Assembly: GCA_020650975.1 (NCBI GenBank)
Contig: JAIPMN010000226.1
Span: forward strand, 1-30,479
DNA from: Apostichopus californicus
Taxonomy: Eukaryota > Echinodermata > Holothuroidea > Aspidochirotida > Stichopodidae
DNA length: 30,479 bases
Direction of reading: 5' to 3'
The notes beneath the pieces were generated by a model. The model saw nothing but the letters and a program-made list of their open reading frames with translations, made no database searches and was not told the DNA's origin. This document shows, piece after piece, positions 1-11,720 of this stretch. Numbering within the stretch: the first letter of the stretch is position 1; every line of letters starts with the position of its first letter. The position numbers and the translations under genes are program-made.

Positions 1-433
1 AGTTATATATAGGGGTAAGTCCATATTTGTAAACAGAATGTTGTTTTCATATTCATGTCATTTCTACAAAATGCAAAAGGCAAAGATATCATCTCATAGT
101 CACTTAATAAACAATACCTAATAAGTTTTGATCTGCATCATTAATCCTCATATATAACTGCACTTTTAGCTCATAAAGGTTAATTGCTATATTATACAAA
201 TGGCTAAATTGCACCGTAGATAGAGCTAGAAAACTACTCAATTTTTGGTTATTGTGTTGTTGTCCTTCACTACATTTATAACCTTAAGTAATTTGTTCTC
301 ACCTAATTTTGTAAATGTAAGTGAGATCAATTTATTTCCTCATTCTAATATTCCATGTGGTCAATTTCTTCCAGGTTTAGCCCTCACTCCAGTAATGTCA
401 GACACTTCACTTCTGTGGAGAGGGGGCGGGAGT

Positions 434-447
434 GGGGGGGGGGGGGG
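434..447 (+). repeat. Poly-G tract (14 G)
   Basis: An uninterrupted run of 14 G follows a GGGGGCGGG stretch. It can form G-quadruplex structures and is a likely site of length polymorphism or assembly error. Confidence 0.9.
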
Positions 448-618
448 AGAGGATATGGTCGAGGTGGTAACAGAAACTTTCTGGAAATTCCAGCCATTGA
501 ACCACATTTTAGATGATTCTGTCTGAAAGCCGTATGTCCTCAAAACGTATCACTGGGTTCTTCTACGGTGTATACAGTGGTCTCGTACATTAATCGTTAA
601 TGCATCAATGTTATCTTT

Positions 619-630
619 CCCCCCCCCCCC
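619..630 (+). repeat. Poly-C tract (12 C)
   Basis: A run of 12 C on the + strand, about 170 bases after the poly-G run at 434-447, so the two could pair if single-stranded. No coding context is visible. Confidence 0.9.
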
Positions 631-2626
631 AACCACCTTATAAAGATCAGAATAGAAGTTTATCTCCTGGCTCAGTTTCTACCACTGACATGATTTCTGC
701 ATTTATCAGCATAGTTCTTGCGAACGTGTTATGAAATCTCTCATGTCTCACTGCCCTCAGCAAGTTGTTTTTGACTATTACAGACGTACTTCCAACATGT
801 GAAAGGTTTCTTCCAATTTGCCTAAGTTTTTAATACTATAATGATGGAGTGTTAAGTACTCCTGTAAGTTAGAAGAAAATTGGGTTCATGCTCCCTTCTC
901 CAAATCTCTACTCTCTACACCCGCAGCACAGATTGATTTACAAGACGACTATCTTCATTCTGTCCGTCGAGTCCTTTGCTTGAGGCTAATAGGGAGTTAC
1001 CCTCCTGCTGTGGAATCGCCCATGTTCATGTCAAATAATCACAAAACTTCTTTACTAACTCTGCTTCATTATCACAAGTGATAGATTCTGGATCTCTATT
1101 TTGATCCTTCTAACCTAATACTACTTTATGTATATATCCCTAATTGCGGGCAATTGCCCTCTGGCAAAGCTGTTGGCACAGGGGGCGCTATCACCCAATT
1201 GATCGTCCTTCCTTCTTTGGGAGTGGAGAGGCGGTTTTCTTTAGAAGGTGCGTGGTAGTTCAGAGGTTGGACCTTGTAGAAGGACGGTTGTAACTGGTTT
1301 AGGAGAATGTACCATACATGGTGAAGTGTACGTAATTTGTTTTAGACAGGCTTAGTTTATAGCTCGTTTGTACCCTAACCAGGTAAGAGATGTCGATTTA
1401 TGGGACTTGTGCCTTGGTTAGCATCAATTTACATATCATAATCATCTCATGCAGTTGCTTTAAACGAACTAATCTGTTTCAGATTTAGTTTTGCTTTTTT
1501 TGCTCTGTACAGTGTACACTATATCCTTTGATGACACAATAGAGTTTGTATACAATATCTGTACCCACCAGTCCGTAAACCGGTTAAGTAAGACTAAACA
1601 TAAAGTCAAGATGCTGATCAATGTATGGAACTGATTTAAAAATAGTCTCTCTCGCTGTGGCTATTGTAACTAAAAGCTTGCTACTACAGCTGAATGCCTG
1701 AAAAGGAAATCACATTAGAGAGCTATCATGATTCTTTTCTCATCTAGCTCTCTTCACACAAGACTTCACAAATTTTGACCTACTTTATCCTCGTTTAGTA
1801 TTACTGCAGTTTTGACCATGATGTATATTAGATGTTTTGTTATTTGTAAATGGCCCATGTAAATTGCATTGCAGATACCAGATCATCAACTGGAATGGAG
1901 AAATGATAAAAGGTTCCACGAGCCTGCTCCTGCAATGTATTGTCAAACAAGTTCCAAGCTTTGGGTCTGACTGCTGTGGCTGAGCATGTTATACTCTAGG
2001 TAGCTGATACCTAGCATGTTGGTGTCTTCATCATTGACTTCCATTATGGAAATTAATGATCCATAAAGTGAAAAAAAAAATAGTTTTGTCTAGGTCAAAA
2101 ACAAAGTTTATAAAGGGAAAAAAGGGATTAGAATGAATGAGATTTTAACAAGTGACCTTTAGAATTACAAGTTATTTACTGATTTTATAACCGAGCCATT
2201 CAGAACCTAATTGATTGGTGATTCACCTATTCTTTGTTTGTATTCCACTGCGTAATCAAACCAAGCGATGCATAGTCTTGTAGGGGTGGAGTTGGATGTA
2301 GGTGTGTGCTTCTAGAAAGGGAAATAAGTTGTATTGGATAAAAAACTCGGGTATTTTCTAAGGTTGTGGTTATGTAGTGGTGTCTATGATAATTAATTCA
2401 ATACTGAGTTGATTGTCTGTGAAGTTACAGATGACTAAATTCACTAATATTCTAATATTTCACACAACGTATCAATTCATTATTTGAATTTTTTCATGTT
2501 AGCTTGACTTTGACTTTTTCTTTCCATATGTCATTGTTGGATCACTGAGCCTTGAGCAATTAATGCTCTAGACTGCCTCCTGGTGGAGAGGCTGGTGTTA
2601 TTCCTTTCTTTGATTGGTGTGGAAGT

Positions 2627-2649
2627 GGGGAGGGGGAGGGGGAGGGGGA
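2627..2649 (+). repeat. G-quadruplex motif, four G runs with 1-nt loops
   Basis: Four runs of 4 or 5 G are separated by single A residues. This is the tightest loop class for G-quadruplex formation and is expected to be very stable. It lies in no recognised gene. A short + strand frame across it encodes only a Gly-Arg repeat and is not considered real. Confidence 0.8.
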
Positions 2650-3066
2650 TGGGCAAGCATTCCAGTCAGAGGCTGTGTACCTGCCAGGTATCATGTGTTT
2701 CTAAGTGGTTTACATGTGATCACAGTGGTTGCATATACACAGCAACATTGTTTCTAAACTTATGATCCAATGAGGACTATAGACCACTTCAAAAAGGGTT
2801 ATAGTGTAAAATGTTTTACAGAGTTATCCCACTTTAACAAAGAGTGAAAAGAGCAAATGATGAATTCTGTTTGTTTCTCTCAAGTTTTGAGTAACAGAAG
2901 AGATAGACATATGAAAGACCATCAGTTTTTACCTAATATTCATCAAATATGCTAGGAAGTTTAGTATTCTATAACATAGAATCAGACCACTCTTTTATAT
3001 TCTCCTGGTCATCAGAATGTGGCTTCAATTAGCTGACCAGTCTAATTGACTAAACTAAATAAACTA

Positions 3067-3225
3067 ACTACATAAATAACTACATAAAAAATAACATATC
3101 ATAATAAATAACATATCATAATAAATAACATAACAAAATAAATAACATAATAAATAACATAATAAATAACATAACAAAATAAATAAATAACATAAATAAT
3201 AACATAAATAATAACATAGGTATAT
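3067..3225 (+). repeat. AT-rich minisatellite (AATAACATA-type)
   Basis: Imperfect tandem copies of short units such as AATAACATA and AATAAATAACATA run for about 160 bases with almost no G. The repetitive Tyr/Leu/Cys minus-strand frame over it is a by-product of the repeat, not a gene. Confidence 0.85.
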
Positions 3226-4197
3226 AACGTAATAAATACCTTCATAAACTAACAGCACAATAGGGCCTTTCCTTTCCTGTTTCTCATATCTTAGGGGTAG
3301 CATCCAGGTTCAGCTGGCGAGAATCACTACTTTAGCTTTTTCCCACTGGTGCTTCTTTTGTTGACAGGGGTTTATCAACAGGCTTTTCTTTGCTGGAGAG
3401 TATGAATGCATGGAAGCTTTCTCCACAGAGTTCCAGTTTCCCTTTTCGTGAGATACTCACTTTACATTTTACTCTTATACAGTACTTTACTTTGTTACTT
3501 TGCATAGTCTTGGAACTCTCTACAATGAAATTTTCAGGAAATCTTACTCCGCTTGTGTTGTGTTGTGTTTTTTGGTTATAAATCGCTCAGGTCACTTGTT
3601 TACTTTAACAACACATTTCTAAAGCCACTCTGAGGTAGTGTTCTCACCATGATGAGATAATGTCTTTGTTTAACCAGTAATGGTTTGGAAATTCTCTGAA
3701 GGGTCAGAACCTTCCACAAGTTACAGCCTCTTTAAGCATTCACTAATTAAGCACATGTATGCAACATGACTATTTAAAATTACTCGACAAACTCACAGAT
3801 GTGTAGCGAGCACAGTATGTTTGTACCGTAGACATATAAGCTTCTTTCTTTCAGCATTTTATGAAAAAATGAAATGAATGATCATCAAACAAAGATCATG
3901 CATCAATTGTTAAATAGTATAACTTTCCAAGGCATTTTTGATGCCATTTGAGACTACAACACTGTTAATAAAAGAAAGGGAACTTACTATACGTGAGTGC
4001 AATGATCTAATGATCTGTGACAAAAAATAATACACACAAAAAAAACTTTTGAAATATTAGAATTCAAGAGGATAAAAGAACAGAATGATGTAAACAAGTT
4101 TCTCATGATTGGAAATAGCCAAGCTTTCATGGTGAAAGGAAGTTAACAGAAGGGAAAAGAAAAGACATCCATCTTCTCTTCTGGAAAACAAAGAGGT

Positions 4198-4209
4198 GGG
4201 GGGGGGGGG
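4198..4209 (+). repeat. Poly-G tract (12 G)
   Basis: A run of 12 G follows a purine-rich stretch at about 4140-4197. No gene is recognised here. Confidence 0.9.
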
Positions 4210-6315
4210 AGAGCAGAGAACGAGACTACCATGAAGGAGATCTAAATTATTACACAGTACAGTGACCTTGCAGAGGGGAAGAAGACATTTGAGTTGTTGA
4301 ACTGGAAAAGCCACAGAAAGAATGAAAATTGTTGAGAAGAATTGTCATGGCCCTGTTTGTCCAGTGAAGTATTGTTTAGATATATACAGCCTATGAAGTA
4401 CTATAGGATGGTCACCTGGTATACACAGGGTGTTGTTGTGGTTGTTATAGTGGAAGCTCTGTGATTGAGTACTGATTATATGTTTGATTGCTTTACCATT
4501 GTGACTCCTGTCTATTATTGGTAGAGATTTTCTATTGAATGGCTGGTCGTCAGATGTCCCTTTTGAAGTTGTTGGCCTTTTGGGTGTGGAGGAGAAGTAA
4601 TACCTCACATATATAGGGTTTTGATTGGGTTGTGCAACAATTATCCAGCTGTGTGTTAGTTGAGTTGGTGATATAGAGTTACTTCATTTGTAAGTTGGTC
4701 TATAGGTCTGTATGTCACTTGTGATATATTCAGGGAAGTAGGTTAATTCTCGTCCTGAGTTTAAAGACGAGCATTTTGGCGATCATTTTGCCGTTTGGAA
4801 GTACTTGATATGGATCCATCTCTTCTGTACGGTTGTAAATTTGTTGATTGTGCTGTCTTGGAGAGTCTAGCTTGTCAGGCCTTTTGGATTTGTAGAGGTA
4901 ATTTGTGTTGTTTTGTGTTCTATCTGTACATTACAGTATATATGTTTAATCTATAGGCGTGCTGTGCTAGATTAGCCAACTTGCATGTGATCCCACGAGT
5001 CAATTTCACTTGGGATTGTGTGAGGTTGTTATCAGTTCTAAATCAAACTTTTCACGTTAATAGTGATCGTGATCCGTCACTCTCACGATTATGATTGGTC
5101 GATCATTTCTTAGTATTGATCCTAACAGCTGATAGGATCTGTGTGCATCATATATATTCACCATGTACATTTATAAGAAGGGTATCTTAATCCTATTAAA
5201 ACAATTATTTGTGTACCGATATGTGACTATGCTTGGTATATTGTCATTTGCTGTAGGTATGTATTATAAACTTTAACCACAACTTTTACCACAATGTAGG
5301 GTACACTATTACAAAGGTTGCACACTTGTACAATAGCTACTGTACAGTATAGACTTAAAATTGCATATATTTGTTTTGCTGCATATAAAGAGGATACTGT
5401 TCAAGGTAAATTAGAATTGGGGCACTATATTGTGTCCATTTATGCATAGTTGCAATTTCTGTATGTTTATTGTTTGCTTTACTGTAGAGTTGACAAATAT
5501 ATATGCCTGCCTATGTTACTAAATCGATCCATACTCGTCTAACACTACGCAGTATAGTATACTGTATCTTAGTACGATGACAAATGTCCGCTTCATATCC
5601 AGGATGTATTAACAAATGCCAGCATTCATAAAGATATATATGACAGATACATGTGAACAGAAAAGGTCTGGGTTATTGAGTAATGAGTCAGTGAATGTAC
5701 TCAATGATTTTACAGTTCATTTACACAGAAATGTAACTCTTTGGGTGAATGAACTCTTATTGGTCACTTAATATTCTGACGTTGCAGACTCATGCAGGAT
5801 TTAATTGAAATACAGCTGATGAGTGATGACCATAAAGAAATGTAAAGGGATACAACAGATTTGGCATTTCAAAATTGTTGGATTTACCATATTTCGGAAA
5901 TAAACATAATGCAACAATTTGTCTTTGGTGGTCCTGTATTTGGAAGGTTGCTGGTCAAGTGCCCAGGGTTAGAATACCTCATCCATAAACAAGTATTTGT
6001 TTTCAACTTTCTGAGGTACCCAGAAGTCTTATTCATCACTAAGTGCAACATGGCGCTTTCCATGTGAATTGCAGGCTATGAAAATATGCAATGATCTGAG
6101 TTGCCTTTATCTGCATGTGAACTATGAGTGAACTTAGTGTTTGTTATTGTAAAACAGTCACAGCCACAGGTTAACCTGTCTCAACGAAAGGTATGTCAAA
6201 CAGGTAAATTGAAATTGTTCAGCGGTTCAGTTTGTTTTTGGACAAATTCGGGGATGTTCATAGAATCTGGAGACATTTCCGAAGACACTTTTTATCCAGC
6301 GGAAATTACACGAAA

Positions 6316-6334
6316 TCCGGGGACTGTCCCCGGA
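6316..6334 (+). repeat. Perfect 8-bp hairpin, GC-rich
   Basis: TCCGGGGA and TCCCCGGA are exact inverted copies around a CTG loop, which would make a very stable hairpin in DNA or RNA. GC-rich symmetry is unusual in this AT-rich surround. It could be the end of a small mobile element, but I see no partner inverted repeat or target-site duplication. Confidence 0.6.
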
Positions 6335-7079
6335 AATAGGGGAGGTCTGGAACATTGAGAAATGGAATGTACTGTAAAATGAGAATACTCATATAATCTG
6401 ATATAAAGGAAATTAAACCTGATTATAAATAAACTTTGCGTATATATATATATTTCAAGTTTGGAAGAAACATTGTGCTCCATTGTCATATTTCTCTTTT
6501 TCAAATTTCATAGATTTAATAGTCACTTCTTCCAAATGGACGATTTGTGATTCAGTCTTTTGATTGAAATTTTTCAAATGTGTTCCTATGGAAGAACTAA
6601 CTAGTGCAAGAGAGTAGCAAAATTAATATATTATACAAATCAAGAAAACCATACACCATTCACTCCCCATTGGGGGTGCACAGATTAAAAACTTGATGAT
6701 GAATTTGACTCCCTATAAAAGCAGTTATTTTCCTCTTTAATCTTTAAAATTGGAGAAAGAAACAAAATATTTCGATGTCCAGGATTTTTTTCTGACTTTT
6801 CCTCTTGAAGTAGGTCTGTAAGTTGTTGTATGATAATGCTTTTGAAAATTTGCAAGGAATCGCTTGACTTTTTAATATGCCAACCTTTTAACTTCATTTG
6901 TTTTTTTCTGTCTTAGATCTGTTTCTCCCTTTTCCTGTGTTTGCTCAAAGGAATTACTCCAATCACTTATTCCTGCCACAGAAGCAATCAAGTTCACAAA
7001 CAACCTAAAACTCACAAAATCTTGCTCTTCTTTCTTATGTCCACCACGCATTAGTCATTCATATTTGTTTTGTTGTTGA

Positions 7080-8206
7080 ACGTGCTGACGTACTGCGTGT
7101 GTGTGTTCAGTAGCGTCTTCTTACTGATTTCAACAACGCGTTCGGTGTTAATAGCCAATTACAATACCTTCAAATGCGTATCCTTGTATTATAACAGAGC
7201 TCAAAAAAAAAGAAAAAAAAAAGGAAGGGGCTCCTAACAGATGAAATAACATTCCTCTGCTCTTTTTGCCGTGATTTACGACCCAAATCGGTCTGGAGGA
7301 GGTAGAGGGCTTTCTTGTATGGCAACTATCAATTTGCTCGGTGGTGACAGCTCAACATCGGTCTAAGAAGCTGCCGTATCCATCATTACTACGCGAAGGA
7401 GCACATCTCGTAGGGTTCCAGATCTTCTAGCGGGCGATCTTGGGAAAAGCGGAAAAAAAGAAAGAAAGAAAAAAAAAACAAACCCTTGGATTTGATTGCT
7501 GGGGGTTATTTTCACATTAAGTTCAATTTCTCAATAAGGCAAAAATTATTGCAATTGATTTGTGTAGGGAAATGGCAGGGCTCTGGCAGACCTGCTTTTC
7601 GTGTCGGTGTTATCTGTTTTGATTTGTTACACGGAGTGGAATGCAGGACTGCTATCGAAGAAGAAGTTTGTATGCTCTCTGGTTACCAGTAAAAAATGAA
7701 TGTTGCAAGGTCTTGCCCTCATTAATTGAAGCCGGTTTTGTTTGGCCGTTTTGACAGCATGACTTCTTAAAACCTGATGCGTTAAGCATCTTCAGTATTT
7801 CTCTGGTTCTTATGAAAGATCATCGATCGGCTGGTGATTCGTGGAGGGGCTTTCACGGAATCAGGAACAGCTCTTTAACTTGACGTAGTGTATTTTGAGG
7901 AAGAAAAACATACTGATATGTGTTGAGACCAAACCATTGCAAGAGGTTTGGACAACACTTGTGCAGGTTTTCTCTTTTAGAAAGTGTTTACCTGGAAACA
8001 TCTGATCAGTTTTCAGGGGAGTCAGATACTGAAGCATGTATTGCTCTCTCTGGGAAAGTTTCTTACAAACAAGGAGATAACATTTGTTTTTGTGCAGTTC
8101 AGAGGGAGAAAAAAAGTTGTTTACAAGCTTGGTTGGTGGTGAATGCTAAAGGAAAGTTTTTAAGTATCTGTCGAAACCGATTTTTGTAAAAAGCCAAAAT
8201 ATTAAC
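7080..8206 (+). promoter_or_regulatory. Candidate promoter and 5' leader
   Basis: Compared with its surroundings, this stretch has more CpG and more mixed composition, for example around 7265-7440. It leads directly to a start-codon motif at 8207-8218. A + strand open frame at 7920-8189 (89 codons) is in the same frame as the ATG at 8211 and ends in TAA 21 bases before it. If the leader is transcribed, this would be an upstream ORF. No TATA box is evident, and the transcription start cannot be placed. A-rich runs occur at 7202-7224 and 7453-7480. Confidence 0.35.
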
Positions 8207-8218
8207 CAAGATGGCGGC
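8207..8218 (+). promoter_or_regulatory. CAAGATGGCGGC start-site/YY1-type motif
   Basis: CAAGATGGCGGC combines a good translation-start context (purine at -3, G at +4) with the known binding motif of the zinc-finger factor YY1. In animals this motif is often found at TATA-less promoters just downstream of transcription start. Here it contains the ATG at 8211, which supports that codon as a true initiator. Confidence 0.5.
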
Positions 8219-8349
8219 GGGGTGCATGACCAATACCAAGTATTCCATAGCGGAGGGCTTGAGGCCCCTGTTTGTACCGATTACATCAGCCTTGGTGATG
8301 TCAGTTCCTCACGATGCTCAACAGGAAGTTGTGGATATTGTTCCTGTAG
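8211..8349 (+). CDS. Candidate alternative first coding exon of the diacylglycerol kinase
   Basis: The ATG sits in a strong start motif, with an in-frame TAA at 8187-8189. The frame encodes 46 residues, starting MAAGCMTNTKYSIAEG and ending EVVDIVPV, with a weakly hydrophobic middle (LRPLFVPITSALVMSV). A donor TAG|GTCAGT follows at 8350. Read on without splicing, it stops after 59 codons. The exon ends with one base of a codon, and the first certain kinase exon at 23517 begins with the two bases that complete it, so joining them gives Asp and keeps frame. That match is one chance in three, so it supports but does not prove the link. A second possible donor (CCT|GTAGGT at 8346) would leave phase 0. 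The peptide matches no domain I know, and it lacks the usual RVH opening. It could instead belong to another gene. Confidence 0.45.
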
Positions 8350-10391
8350 GTCAGTATACTGAACTAACACAGTTGATTTACAGGTTTTAGAAGTAGCCTG
8401 CTAGATTTGAATCTTAATATGATCTTCTCCGTTTGACATTTCACTCGTAAATATTTTGAAGGATCTTTCTAGTTACGTTTTGTTTTCTGTTGTTGTTTAA
8501 TCTTGTTAGTTACTATGGTAACATTCCAAGCAGCTGTTTGTATTGATTTTGGTAAAGATTTAACAGTTAAGAGCCCGTAACAATATAGCTAGACTAGATG
8601 AGTTTCATTTCCTTTCATTATAAGTAATGACGAAAATATGAAAAGAGTCTTTGAAAAATGTCCGGTTTGCATTTTGCCTGTGATTTGTACTAACATGGAA
8701 CAGTGTGTGGTCAATGAAATTTCAATTTAAATCGAATGGAGATCGTTATTTACCTGCTAGCTAATTAGTTTTGATTAGATAAAAAAAGAAAATCTAGCAG
8801 GATATGTGTCCTTGTTATAGTTAACGGTCAATTAGAGCCATATTTTACACACTGCTCGCTTGTTTTGATAAATTTGTCGTCAACAAATATATAAAAGGTA
8901 CTCAAGAAATTATATTTTCTTCACTTTACTGAGTTTCAATGACAATAAATGCTGTATTAACAGTCAATACTTATTGGCATTTCTGATAGATTTTTAATGT
9001 CTTGAAGCTAGTTATTGCTGTACGCTGGCACACCAGCTAGTTGACAGTGATAAATAATCGGTTATTGATTGCCAGTCTGTTATCTTAATGAAGTATTAAC
9101 AGGTCTGAAAGTGCATGGGCGCGCATTGATCTATCGTCTCCTCATTCACTTGTATGATAGGCTACTGCATACTACTATACAGAGTCTGTAACTGGTTAAA
9201 GTGTGAATCAGTTTAATTTATTGTATCATAAAACCTTGACACGTCTGCCTCTTTCAGTGTACCCTTTGGAATTTAGCTAATAAATAGTCTTCATTTATAA
9301 CCAAGTTTATATTTCCTTCATGTCAGATTATATGAGAAGCATTTATAAAGGGTAGGAAATTAAGTTTGCTATGAATTAAGTCATAGAGAGTTGTTGGTGG
9401 GCCCAAGGAGGGAGGTTGGGGAGGATGTGTTGACTAGGAGGATGTGTGGATTAGGGACTATATATAGGGATTAGGAACTATATGTAGGGATTAGGGACTA
9501 TATATAGGGATCATGGACTATATCTAGGGGTTAGGAACTAAATATATAGACTGTTTGTCAAACAGTAATGTTGCCTAAATAAAAGACTAAATATTATTTA
9601 TGTTGATAAATCTTAATTTGGTCAAAGCAAATGTTTATTTTTAACTACAGAACTATGCCCCTTATTAGTGCTATTTATTGGTTTGATTAGTCAGCTGTAT
9701 ACATAACACTGATGTAAAGGTTACATCAGCTAAATTGGTGGCCTGTTATGGAGCAATGTCATCATATAGTCCTACAATTAGGAATGCAATAATTTCCGTA
9801 GCTCCTGGGAAGTGCGATCATCGTTTGTCTTCCATGTACAAGCCATTGCATATCCTGGACTTGTTTATCTTCAGATAAACTCACAATGTAACAACAGCCT
9901 GAGTTTAAATGTGTATGCGTGGGTGGGTGTAGTATATTGATAGCAGCATACCATGCAAGTCTGATGATCCTTGTGGGATAATACTGCTTCCGTTAGTACT
10001 GCTCACTGAGATCAAAGTTGTTTCCTATTGGTGCAGAGCAGATATAATATGGCCTTCAGTTGAGATAAGACAAATTCATGTAACATGTTATTCATCCAAT
10101 TCAAAGTATCAGCATCACTCAAACATGTGAAATTAATATTAAGATGGATTGTCATGTCATTAATTATCAGCAAGACAATTACTGCTCGTTAAAAGTTATC
10201 ATGCTTTACTGTACATGGGTTCAAAATCAAAATGAAAAAAAGAAAGAAAAAAAAAAGAAAGAAATATGAAACCTTTATATGTATGGCAAGGATGCATTGA
10301 TACTTGTCCCCAACCTCCCTACAAGCAAGAAAACAAAAAGGACCAGATTTCATGGAAATAATTTTCTCAGTCAGTTTATATCTGACGTATG
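8350..10391 (+). other. Candidate intron, left part
   Basis: AT-rich DNA with no recognisable exon. A small 20-bp minisatellite lies at 9450-9540 and an A-rich stretch at about 10233-10263. It reads as ordinary intron or intergenic sequence. Confidence 0.5.
9450..9540 (+). repeat. 20-bp minisatellite, about 4.5 copies
   Basis: Diverged tandem copies of a unit close to ATTAGGGACTATATATAGGG. The copies differ by a few substitutions, for example GGAACTATATGTAGGG and GGACTATATCTAGGGG. Confidence 0.85.
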
Positions 10392-10464
10392 TGTAACTTT
10401 ACATAGGTAAGAATTACTAGTCAGCTCAGAGCTACCTGGTAGTTTCTACCCATGTAAAGTTATA
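10392..10464. repeat. Fold-back at the left end of the 41-bp array
   Basis: The sequence at 10392-10427 is an inverted copy of the array unit, and 10429-10464 is the first direct copy. They meet head to head at the perfect palindrome AGCTC-A-GAGCT (10423-10433). By eye the two 36-base arms match at about 28 positions, so a long hairpin can form. This is the only inverted unit seen; all later units run in one direction. Confidence 0.75.
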
Positions 10465-11690
10465 GTTCTGAGCTGCCTGGTAGTTCTTACCATGTAAAGT
10501 TATAGTTCTGAGCTGTCTGATAGTTCTTACCCATGTAAAGCTATAGTTCTGAGCTGCCTGGTAGTTCTTACCCATGTACAGCTATATTTCTGAGCTGTCT
10601 GGTAGTTCTTACCCATGTAAAGCTATAGTTCTGAGCTGCCTGGTAGTTCTTACCCATGTAAAGCTATATTTCTGAGCTGTCTGATAGTTCTTACCCATGT
10701 AAAGCTATATTTCTGAGCTGTCTGGTAGTTCTTACCCATGTAAAGTTATAGTTCTGAGCTGTCTGGTAGTTCTTACCCATGTACAGTAAAGCTATAATTC
10801 TGAGCTGCCTGGTAGTTCTAACCCATGTACAGTAAAGCTATAGTTCTGAGCTGCCTGGTAGTTCTTACCCATGTAAAGCTATAGTTCTGAGCTGTCTGGT
10901 AGTTCTTACCCATGTAAAGATATAGTTCTGAGCTGTCTGGTAGTTCTTACCCATGTAAAGCTATAATTCTGAGCTGCCTGGTAGTTCTAACCCATGTACA
11001 GTAAAGCTATAGTTCTGAGCTGCCTGGTAGTTCTTACCCATGTAAAGCTATAGTTCTGAGCTGTCTGGTAGTTCTTACCCATGTAAAGTTATAGTTCTGA
11101 GCTGTCTGGTAGTTCTTACCCATGTAAAGCTATAGTTCTGAGCTGCCTGGTAGTTCTTACCCATGTAAAGCTATAGTTCTGAGCTGCCTGGTAGTTCTTA
11201 CCCATGTAAAGTTATAGTTCTGAGCTGCCTGATAGTTCTTACCCATGTAAAGATATAGTTCTGAGCTGTCTGGTAGTTCTTACCCATGTAAAGCTATAGT
11301 TCTGAGCTGCCTGGTAGTTCTTACCCATGTAAAGCTATAGTTCTGAGCTGCCTGGTAGTTCTTACCCATGTAAAGCTATAGTTCTGAGCTGCCTGGTAGT
11401 TATTACCCATGTAAAGCTATAGTTCTGAGCTGCCTGATAGTTATTACCCATGTAAAGCTATAGTTCTGAGCTGCCTGGTAGTTATTACCCATGTAAAGCT
11501 ATAGTTCTGAGCTGCCTGGTAGTTATTACCCATGTAAAGCTATAGTTCTGAGCTGCCTGGTAGTTCTTACCCATGTAAAGCTATAGTTCTGAGCTGCCTG
11601 GTAGTTATTACCCATGTAAAGCTATAGTTCTGAGCTGCCTGGTAGTTCTTACCCATGTAAAGCTATAGTTCTAAGCTGCCTGGTAGTTCC
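10429..11690 (+). repeat. 41-bp minisatellite array, 31 units
   Basis: I count 31 direct units. The core reads GAGCTGCCTGGTAGTTCTTA, then CCCATGTAAAGCTATAGTTCT. Variants are patterned. Units with an extra five bases (GTACAGTAAAG) recur at about 10780, 10830 and 10997. A block of four units plus the insertion is repeated at an offset of 169 bases (10801 and 10970). A TTATTACCC variant clusters in units 24-29 near the right end. This indicates local block duplication and homogenisation. No open frame runs through it and no ribozyme core is visible inside the unit. Confidence 0.95.
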
Positions 11691-11720
11691 AGCATACCCC
11701 TACCCAGTGAAAATATTTTT

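Larger units (their letters stand above)
1..7080. other. Gene-poor 5' region with simple repeats
   Basis: I see no recognisable gene in this stretch. Open frames are short (under 95 codons), lack family motifs and are mostly driven by low-complexity DNA. It contains poly-G/poly-C runs at 434-447, 619-630 and 4198-4209, a G-quadruplex motif at 2627-2649, an AT minisatellite at 3067-3225 and a GC-rich hairpin at 6316-6334. A minus-strand frame at 4345-4608 is mildly protein-like in composition but matches nothing I know. The stretch could be intergenic, or an intron of a gene whose upstream exons lie to the left, including a canonical first exon of the kinase found downstream. Confidence 0.6.

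Noticed and set aside
1148..1159. Palindrome GGGCAATTGCCC
   Set aside because: A 12-base palindrome alone is expected by chance in a window of this size at low frequency, and nothing around it suggests an element end.
4345..4608. Minus-strand frame with Pro/Ser/His-rich protein-like composition
   Set aside because: It could be a decayed retroelement fragment, but it starts at GTG, has no recognisable motif, and stops occur in the same frame upstream.
5814..5838. CTGATGAG followed by GAAAT, hammerhead-like
   Set aside because: No stem II can form between the boxes and GAAAC is not intact.
10429..11690. CRISPR-like array
   Set aside because: Units are contiguous and vary gradually, with no unique spacers, and the window is animal DNA.
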